Below are positions 1 through 4,976 of a stretch of 8,083 nt of DNA, piece after piece (the stretch's first letter is position 1; each line of letters begins with the position of its first letter). Source of the DNA: Prevotellaceae bacterium UBA4372 (lineage in GTDB: Bacteria; Bacteroidota; Bacteroidia; Bacteroidales; Bacteroidaceae). The DNA is taken from contig DGSC01000033.1 of the NCBI GenBank assembly GCA_002391275.1, forward strand, positions 1 to 8,083, read 5' to 3'. The translations under genes were made by a program, and so were the position numbers. Under the pieces are notes generated by a model. The model saw nothing but the letters and a program-made list of their open reading frames with translations, was not told where the DNA came from and ran no database searches.

Positions 1-56
1 GCCTTCTTGAACATTTCACGGGTGTTCACGAGACCCAGTTCTTTGTAACTTGTCAT
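1..56 (-). CDS. fba: Class II fructose-1,6-bisphosphate aldolase, N-terminal fragment
   Basis: Only the first 18 codons are inside the window; the gene continues beyond position 1. The reverse strand reads MTSYKELGLVNTREMFKKA (last residue from an incomplete codon), which I recognise as the start of Bacteroidetes class II (zinc-dependent) fructose-bisphosphate aldolase. That family begins with a SYKELGLVNTREMF-like stretch before a substrate-binding segment not visible here. The enzyme reversibly cleaves fructose 1,6-bisphosphate to dihydroxyacetone phosphate and glyceraldehyde 3-phosphate in the cytoplasm (glycolysis and gluconeogenesis). The ATG at 56-54 is the only sensible start. It lies about 200 bp downstream of the secreted nuclease on the same strand but has its own promoter-like box and a leader of about 90 nt, so it is probably transcribed independently. 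The call rests on a short fragment, but the match is distinctive. Confidence 0.8.
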   Translation of the reverse strand, partial: MTSYKELGLVNTREMFKK

Positions 57-127
57 GTTTGATTCAATTTTAAGATTTACAATCTATAATTTTGATGTTA
101 TTTATTATTGTAGATTTTATGATTCTC

Positions 128-148
128 AAACGCTTTTTCGTTTAAGCG
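128..148 (-). other. Two overlapping, mutually exclusive small hairpins at the start of the aldolase leader
   Basis: AAACG (128-132) can pair with CGTTT (139-143), and CGCTT (131-135) can pair with AAGCG (144-148). The arms overlap, so only one can form at a time. The structure sits at the expected 5' end of the aldolase transcript. Stems are only 5 bp, so this may be just a 5' protective stem or chance. Confidence 0.3.
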
Positions 149-152
149 ACGA

Positions 153-160
153 CAAAGGTA
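153..160 (-). promoter_or_regulatory. Probable promoter -7 box of the aldolase gene
   Basis: On the minus strand the sequence TACCTTTG fits the Bacteroidetes -7 consensus TAnnTTTG. Transcription would start near 147-150, giving a leader of roughly 90 nt. I found no clear TTTG -33 box 19-21 bp upstream, so the assignment rests on the -7 box and its position before a highly expressed housekeeping gene. Confidence 0.45.
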
Positions 161-170
161 AAGAAAATCA

Positions 171-198
171 TTAAGATTCATGACTTAAACCTTAAACT
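171..198 (-). repeat. Degenerate heptad repeat downstream of the secreted nuclease gene
   Basis: Read on the minus strand, four consecutive 7-mers are AGTTTAA, GGTTTAA, GTCATGA and ATCTTAA. The first two clearly match the heptads that follow two genes of the neighbouring operon (consensus AGWTTAR); the last two are degenerate. The block begins 55 nt after the stop codon of the nuclease gene at 253, in its direction of transcription. Confidence 0.4.
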
Positions 199-252
199 AT
201 TTTTGTCATTTCACCTTTTTTAGCTACTTCTGCAATGCCTGCTTGACAGAAA

Positions 253-1287
253 TCAAAGCTCGCGCACGAAGTAAGTGACAACTGGCAGGTGATCACTGTA
301 TCCATCGAGCCACACACCGCTCGCGTGCGTTCGCTTGGGCGAACCTTTAAATTTACCTTCACTCTGAAGGAGGTAGTCAAAGCGCTGTATGCGTGCCTCG
401 CGGAAGGTGAGGGTCTTGTAAGACTTGGTATTCTCCACATCCAGGCAATTGGGTGTCATCACAATCTGATCGAAGAGGTTCCAGCCACCTTGATAGCTGA
501 GCGTACCGCGCCCGTCGAGAAGAATCTGCCACCAAGGATTGTACATCTGGTCGTCCTTGACATCTTTCATCTTTCTGCGAGCTCCCAGACTCCGTGCCAT
601 TGACTCGTCGAAGGGGTCGTCGTTCATATCGCCCATGACAAATATCTTCATAGCTGGATTAGAAGCAAGGATACTATCCTTTTCAGCCCGAACCTGTTCG
701 CCTGCCCATATACGGGCGGGAGCCCCAGAAAAGCGGCTGGGCCAGTGACACACAATTGCCGTTATGCTGTCGCCTGCGAGAGTGCCTTGCACGGTGAGGA
801 AGCCGCGCGTAGGACGGGCATCGGCATCTTTCAGCACGTAGGGCTGCAGCCAAACCTTTGCAGGTTGGAAGAAACGGGGGTTGTAAAGAAGGCCACAATC
901 AACGCCGCGTCTGTCCGGCCCCTCGATATGACAGAATTTCATCCCACGCGATTTCAGCGGCTCGGTATTGCAAAGGTCACTCAGGCAATGAGCATTCTCC
1001 ACCTCGCTCACACCGATAATGGCGCAACCGATGCCCTTCAGGCGTTCTGTGCCCATATCAGCCAAGGCACGAGCCATATTGCGGAGCTTGTGCTCATATT
1101 TCATCTGCGACCAATGGTTTGCACCATCAGGAAGGTACTCATAATCGTTCTTGCCCTCGTCATGCTCGGTATCAAACAGATTCTCGAGATTGTAAAAGCC
1201 TATGCCATAGAGGCCTAACTTACGGTCTTGGGCATTTGCAGTCAGCCCAATAAGGGCAAGCAATAACAGAAATAAGGGTTTGCGCAT
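253..1287 (-). CDS. Secreted endonuclease/exonuclease/phosphatase-family protein
   Basis: A 344-residue metal-dependent phosphodiesterase of the DNase I-like fold, probably an extracellular or periplasmic nuclease. Residues 1-19 form a Sec signal peptide (MRKPLFLLLLALIGLTANA, then QD). Family motifs appear in order: FYNLENLFD (31-39), the metal-binding glutamate region GVSEVEN (92-98), DRRGVDCGLLY (125-135), the histidine motif CHWPSR (180-185), GDMNDDP (219-225) with the Asp/Asn pair, and the C-terminal YSDHLP (330-335) with the catalytic Asp-His. All expected catalytic positions look intact, and the length suits a single-domain enzyme. The frame is open upstream to 1380, but I chose the ATG at 1287 because it places the signal peptide at the N-terminus and follows a good promoter. 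It is divergent from an operon holding a second nuclease, suggesting a joint role in degrading external nucleic acid. The substrate (DNA, RNA or another phosphodiester) cannot be read from sequence. Confidence 0.9.
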   Translation of the reverse strand: MRKPLFLLLLALIGLTANAQDRKLGLYGIGFYNLENLFDTEHDEGKNDYEYLPDGANHWSQMKYEHKLRNMARALADMGTERLKGIGCAIIGVSEVENAHCLSDLCNTEPLKSRGMKFCHIEGPDRRGVDCGLLYNPRFFQPAKVWLQPYVLKDADARPTRGFLTVQGTLAGDSITAIVCHWPSRFSGAPARIWAGEQVRAEKDSILASNPAMKIFVMGDMNDDPFDESMARSLGARRKMKDVKDDQMYNPWWQILLDGRGTLSYQGGWNLFDQIVMTPNCLDVENTKSYKTLTFREARIQRFDYLLQSEGKFKGSPKRTHASGVWLDGYSDHLPVVTYFVREL

Positions 1288-1323
1288 GGTAAAGTGGTTT
1301 TTAGTATATACTTTCTTGGGTGG

Positions 1324-1354
1324 CAAAGATAATTCTTTTTGTGTAAGGACACAA
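1324..1354 (-). promoter_or_regulatory. Promoter of the secreted nuclease gene
   Basis: On the minus strand, TATCTTTG (1331-1324) matches the Bacteroidetes -7 box TAnnTTTG. A TTG (1354-1352) lies 20 bp upstream, the proper spacing for a -33 box. Transcription would start near 1317-1320, about 30 nt before the ATG at 1287. Confidence 0.6.
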
Positions 1355-1357
1355 GAA
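1336..1357. promoter_or_regulatory. Inverted repeat overlapping the -33 box of the nuclease promoter
   Basis: TTGTGT (1339-1344) and ACACAA (1349-1354) form a perfect 6-bp inverted repeat with a 4-bp centre. Two further A/T pairs flank it after one mismatch. It covers the -33 element of the minus-strand promoter, where a repressor would act. This is a candidate operator only; no regulator is encoded in the window. Confidence 0.3.
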
Positions 1358-1363
1358 ATATCT

Positions 1364-1399
1364 GAAAAAGTTAATTCCAATTAAAAAAAAGACTTTTTC
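1364..1399. promoter_or_regulatory. Dyad-symmetric candidate operator between the divergent promoters
   Basis: TTAATTCCAATTAA (1371-1384) is a perfect inverted repeat with a 2-bp centre. It is overlapped by a second inverted repeat, GAAAAAGT (1364-1371) with ACTTTTTC (1392-1399). The 14-bp dyad is centred near 1377.5, close to the middle of the 176-bp intergenic region and about 50-60 bp from each predicted transcription start. That is a usual distance for an activator serving both directions. The AT-rich background makes chance palindromes more likely. Confidence 0.35.
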
Positions 1400-1416
1400 C
1401 TTACATGAGTAAAGAT

Positions 1417-1424
1417 TATTTTTG
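1417..1424 (+). promoter_or_regulatory. Probable -7 box of the receptor-nuclease operon
   Basis: TATTTTTG matches TAnnTTTG and would start transcription near 1429-1431, leaving a leader of about 33 nt before the ATG at 1464. The sequence 19-21 bp upstream is a T-run with no clear TTTG, so the -33 box is weak. A weak core promoter would fit dependence on an activator. Confidence 0.45.
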
Positions 1425-1463
1425 TTTTCTTTGTGACCAATAACACCCTTTTTTACTTTACCA

Positions 1464-4025
1464 ATGAGAAAAAGACTCCTATTTGTGGTTGCTTTGCTCA
1501 ATCTATCTGCCTTAACATGGGCACAAGAGCCGACCACCAGCGACACTGAAAAGGCGCTGAAAGACGAGGCTGCCTCGTTTATCTTTACCGAAACGCAGCT
1601 GGACGAGGACGCCGACGTGACGCAAGACGTCATCCAAATCAACTCCAGCACGAACCTCTACACCAGCAACGTCGGATATCTCTTCAGCCCGATGCGCTTC
1701 AAGTTCCGCGCTCTCGATCAGAAGTACAACGATATCTTCATGAACGGTGTACAAGTCAATTCTGCCGAAAACGGACGATTCAGCTACTCTACTATCGGTG
1801 GTATGAACGACGCCACACGCAGCATTGACTACGCTTCACCCTTCGAAAGCAACACCTTCGGAATGGCAGCTCTCGGAGGCTCTAACAACTACAACTTCCG
1901 TGCCAGCAACTATGCAGCTGGTCACAAGGTGACGCTCTCTGCGCTCAACCGCAACTACACGGCCCGAGCCATGTACACCTTCGGCACAGGCCTCAGCGAG
2001 CGAGGTTGGGCATTCTTTGGCACCGTGGGCTATCGATGGGCAAACACCGAGACGGCGGCCGTAGAGGGAACCTTCTACAACTCGCTCGCCTACTTCCTCT
2101 CATTGCAGAAGAAATGGGGCACACAGCACAGCTTGAACATCGCCACCTGGGGCAACCCCACCGAACGCGCCCAACAGGGTGCATCGACCGACGAAGCATA
2201 CTGGCTCGCCAACAACTATCTCTACAACCCCTATTGGGGTTTCCAGAACGGTGAGAAGCGTAACTCGCGCGTCGTGCACAACTATGAGCCGTCGCTGCTT
2301 CTGACTTGGGACTATCAGATTAAGGACAACCTGAAGCTGACGACATCCCTCTATGGCAAGTATGCCATGTATAGCGGCACACGCCTGCAGTACAACAACT
2401 CGCTCAACCCCAAGCCCGACTACTGGAAGAATTTCCCATCGTACAATTACGACGTATGGGGCCTAACCGACGGCTCAAACAACGACTTCAACGCCTGGCA
2501 GGAAAGCTACGCCTACTGGACAGCAGCCCAAGCCAACAGACAAATCCAGTGGGACAGGCTTTATTATGCTAACCAGCAGATGAATGCCGTTCGGGGCGAT
2601 GCCGCATACTTTATGCTCGCTCGCCACAACGATCACCTCGCCATCAGCCTCGGGTCTACTCTTAATTGGGACATCAACAGCCAATCGAAGCTTCAGGGTG
2701 GCTTGCAGCTGGCCTCCAATACTGGCATGCACTACCAGACCATCTCCGACATGATGGGAGCCCAATACCTCTACAACGTCAACAACTATGCTATTGGCAC
2801 CTACGCCGGCACTGACGACCGCGTGCAGTACGACCTTAACAATCGAAACGGCGTCGTAAGCAATGGTGACCGCTACGGCTACGACTTCAACATCGTAGTG
2901 CAAAAGGCTACTGCCTGGGCGCAATACACCCACGACTATGGCATCAGCCACAGCTTCATCAGCGCCAAGATCGGAGGCACGCAGATGTGGCGCGACGGCA
3001 AGATGCGCAACGGACTTTTCGCTGACAACTCTTACGGCAAGAGCGGCACGGCACGTTTCCTCGACGGAGGCTTCAAAGTGGGCTCCAACATCAATCTTGG
3101 CAAAGGTAACGTCATCGGCTTCGGAGTAGGATACATGACCTACGCCCCGTCGGCCTACAGCAACTATGGCGGTTCGGCGTTCCAGGCTGCCGAGATGAAC
3201 AACAACTACATTGACGGTCTCAAGGTAGAACACATGGTTAGTGCAGAGCTTGGTTATGCCCTCACCACCAACTGGATGCGTGCCAACCTTACAGCCTACT
3301 TCAACCACGGTACACGCATGAACGAATGGCAAAACTACTACTACGATGATGTCAACTCGTTCACCTATGTATCTATGACAGGCGTAGAGAAAAACTACTA
3401 CGGCGTAGAACTCGGCATACGCTTTAAAGTGACATCAGGACTTAGCATCGACCTCATCGGTTCTATGGCTGATGCCAAGTACACGAAGAACACGGATGTC
3501 AGCTACATGCTCTCCACTCAGGGCACCGTCTCTAAAGACATATTATATAATAAAGGTATGCGCGAAGCCAGCACACCGCTCACCGTCGGTAGCATCGGCA
3601 TCAATTACAACGTCAGCGGATGGTGGTTCAACCTCAAAGGAAACTACTACGATCGCATCTACCTCTCCTATTCGCCCTCATTGCGCTACCAGAGCACCCT
3701 CATTCGTTCTGGCGCCGTCGACAACGATGGTACAATCAAGGTTCCAGAGCAGGCTAAAGGCCACGGAGGCTTCATGCTCGACGGCAGCATTGGCCATCAG
3801 TTCCGTGTCGCACACAATCCGCTCAGCGTAAACCTCATGCTCACCAACATCCTCAACAACCGCAAGATGGTGAGCGGCGGCTTTGAGCAGAGCCGCTCCA
3901 GCTATACCACTGACCAGGCCACAGGCGAGGTCAGCGGACAGCGCACCTACAACTTCCAGAAGAACCCGATGAAGTACTATGTGCAGGGCTTCAACTTCAT
4001 GCTCAACCTCAACTACAGGTTCTGA
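1464..4025 (+). CDS. TonB-dependent outer-membrane receptor
   Basis: An 853-residue outer-membrane transporter. Residues 1-20 are a Sec signal peptide (MRKRLLFVVALLNLSALTWA). Roughly residues 45-160 resemble a TonB-dependent receptor plug, including the FRALDQKYNDIFMNGVQVN segment (81-99), equivalent to the usual 'DVLIDGVPVN' plug strand. The rest is a 22-strand-type barrel: alternating polar/aromatic strands, many Asn/Tyr/Trp, and a C-terminal strand ending NLNYRF, the terminal Phe that signals barrel assembly. Unlike most SusC-type receptors it lacks the N-terminal carboxypeptidase-regulatory-like domain, and I cannot see a clear TonB box or a SusD partner in the window. It is first in a four-gene operon with two lipoproteins and a nuclease, so its cargo may be nucleic acid or breakdown products; that substrate is an inference. 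Its stop lies 48 bp before the next start. Confidence 0.88.
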   Translation: MRKRLLFVVALLNLSALTWAQEPTTSDTEKALKDEAASFIFTETQLDEDADVTQDVIQINSSTNLYTSNVGYLFSPMRFKFRALDQKYNDIFMNGVQVNSAENGRFSYSTIGGMNDATRSIDYASPFESNTFGMAALGGSNNYNFRASNYAAGHKVTLSALNRNYTARAMYTFGTGLSERGWAFFGTVGYRWANTETAAVEGTFYNSLAYFLSLQKKWGTQHSLNIATWGNPTERAQQGASTDEAYWLANNYLYNPYWGFQNGEKRNSRVVHNYEPSLLLTWDYQIKDNLKLTTSLYGKYAMYSGTRLQYNNSLNPKPDYWKNFPSYNYDVWGLTDGSNNDFNAWQESYAYWTAAQANRQIQWDRLYYANQQMNAVRGDAAYFMLARHNDHLAISLGSTLNWDINSQSKLQGGLQLASNTGMHYQTISDMMGAQYLYNVNNYAIGTYAGTDDRVQYDLNNRNGVVSNGDRYGYDFNIVVQKATAWAQYTHDYGISHSFISAKIGGTQMWRDGKMRNGLFADNSYGKSGTARFLDGGFKVGSNINLGKGNVIGFGVGYMTYAPSAYSNYGGSAFQAAEMNNNYIDGLKVEHMVSAELGYALTTNWMRANLTAYFNHGTRMNEWQNYYYDDVNSFTYVSMTGVEKNYYGVELGIRFKVTSGLSIDLIGSMADAKYTKNTDVSYMLSTQGTVSKDILYNKGMREASTPLTVGSIGINYNVSGWWFNLKGNYYDRIYLSYSPSLRYQSTLIRSGAVDNDGTIKVPEQAKGHGGFMLDGSIGHQFRVAHNPLSVNLMLTNILNNRKMVSGGFEQSRSSYTTDQATGEVSGQRTYNFQKNPMKYYVQGFNFMLNLNYRF

Positions 4026-4031
4026 GAAGTC

Positions 4032-4059
4032 TAAAGTTTAAAGATTAATGTTTAATGGA
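4032..4059 (+). repeat. Heptad repeat in the gap between receptor and DUF5689 genes
   Basis: Four consecutive 7-mers, TAAAGTT, TAAAGAT, TAATGTT and TAATGGA, begin 7 nt after the receptor stop codon. In another phase they read AGTTTAA, AGATTAA, TGTTTAA. The period and sequence match the tandem heptads after the next gene and, in part, those after the divergent nuclease gene. Confidence 0.55.
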
Positions 4060-4073
4060 AATACTTTTTAGCC

Positions 4074-4931
4074 ATGCATAAATTTTCATCATACATTTTA
4101 CATTTTACATTCATCGCCGCCATGGCGACGATGATGACGTCGTGCTTCGACAGCGACTGGGACACGCCAGATATGACGAACCCTCCCTATGGCAACAACA
4201 CGATTGTCGAGGACCAATCAAAGCTCGTCACCATTGCCGACCTCAAAGCCAAGTATGAATCGGCTATCAGCAACAGTTCGTTCAAGCGCATCGAAGACGA
4301 AGCACAGTTGCGCTGCACCGTTATCGGCAACGACATAGGCGGCAACATCTACAAGCAAATCGTGGTGCAAGATGCTACAGGAGCCATGATTGTGGGCATC
4401 AACGGCACAGGTCTCTTCCCCTTCATCAGCGTAGGTCAGCAGATTCTCATCGACCTCAAAGACCTCTGCATTGGTGGCTATGGCGAGCAGCCGCAACTCG
4501 GCGACGAGTACAATGGTTCCATCGGACGTATGTCCACCGAGAAATGGGAAAAGCATGTGCGCATACTACCCTCCCACGACATAAGTCAGATTGATACCCT
4601 CGACTTCTTCTCTGTAGCCCAAAACGACATGACCCGCTACTGCGGCTACCTTGTCAAGCTCGACAATGTCATCATTGGTGATGCAGGTAGTCCTATAGCA
4701 CCCGAGTACAGAGCAGGCACTACGCTAACTTACAATGGTTCGACCAACGGTTACGTCCACCACTCTATCAACAACCTGTCGATGAACAAAATTGTGTTGC
4801 GCACAAGCACCTATGCCGACTTTGCCTCATGGGTAATACCTTCAACGCCCGTAACCATATACGGCATCGCCACCCGCTATCGCGACACTTGGCAGATACT
4901 CATCCGAGCCGAAGAGGACATCAAGCAGTAG
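4074..4931 (+). CDS. DUF5689-type surface lipoprotein
   Basis: A 285-residue lipoprotein. The N-terminus is hydrophobic and ends in a lipobox-like MTSC with the lipidated Cys at residue 24. The following FDSDWD is acidic, like the Bacteroidetes export signal that sends lipoproteins to the cell surface. Residues 51-61 (LVTIADLKAKY), then RCTVIGNDIGGNIYKQIVVQDATGAMIVGI (80-109), are the hallmarks I associate with DUF5689, an OB-fold-like domain common in Bacteroidetes lipoproteins. The C-terminal part (about 190-285) looks like a second beta-rich half ending in TPVTIYGIATRYRDTWQILIRAEEDI, another OB-like 'G-ature-W-Q-L-I-R' strand pattern. No catalytic motif is visible. It lies between the receptor gene and a second lipoprotein gene in one operon, suggesting a ligand-binding partner of the receptor on the outer surface. 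Its ligand is unknown; nucleic acid is a guess from the fold and the nuclease neighbours. Confidence 0.8.
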   Translation: MHKFSSYILHFTFIAAMATMMTSCFDSDWDTPDMTNPPYGNNTIVEDQSKLVTIADLKAKYESAISNSSFKRIEDEAQLRCTVIGNDIGGNIYKQIVVQDATGAMIVGINGTGLFPFISVGQQILIDLKDLCIGGYGEQPQLGDEYNGSIGRMSTEKWEKHVRILPSHDISQIDTLDFFSVAQNDMTRYCGYLVKLDNVIIGDAGSPIAPEYRAGTTLTYNGSTNGYVHHSINNLSMNKIVLRTSTYADFASWVIPSTPVTIYGIATRYRDTWQILIRAEEDIKQ

Positions 4932-4965
4932 ATTAGAGATTAAAGATTAGAGATTAAAGATAAAA
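4930..4965 (+). repeat. Tandem heptad repeat, five copies
   Basis: Five head-to-tail 7-mers read AGATTAG, AGATTAA, AGATTAG, AGATTAA and AGATAAA. The A at the start of the first copy is inside the TAG stop codon (4929-4931) of the DUF5689 gene, so the array starts exactly at the end of that gene and fills most of the 45-bp gap to the next ATG at 4977. The 14-bp double unit is repeated exactly twice. It shares period and consensus with the block at 4032-4059. Confidence 0.75.
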
Positions 4966-4976
4966 CTATATACACT

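Noticed and set aside
228..251. TTCTG/CAGAA inverted repeat after the secreted nuclease stop as a terminator
   Set aside because: The stem is 5 bp with a 14-nt loop, and no T-run follows it in the direction of transcription.
745..1218. A 157-codon open frame on the plus strand opposite the secreted nuclease gene
   Set aside because: It lies wholly antisense to a gene with intact catalytic motifs; its product shows no recognisable family features.
1288..1380. Upstream 31-codon extension of the secreted nuclease reading frame
   Set aside because: Starting at 1380 would bury the signal peptide inside the protein and would place the start upstream of the predicted promoter at 1324-1354.
2475..3332. 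A 285-codon open frame on the minus strand opposite the receptor gene
   Set aside because: Its translation is Val/Ala/His-rich with no domain or membrane pattern. It is what an antisense frame of a codon-biased gene produces, and the plus-strand receptor is continuous and recognisable.
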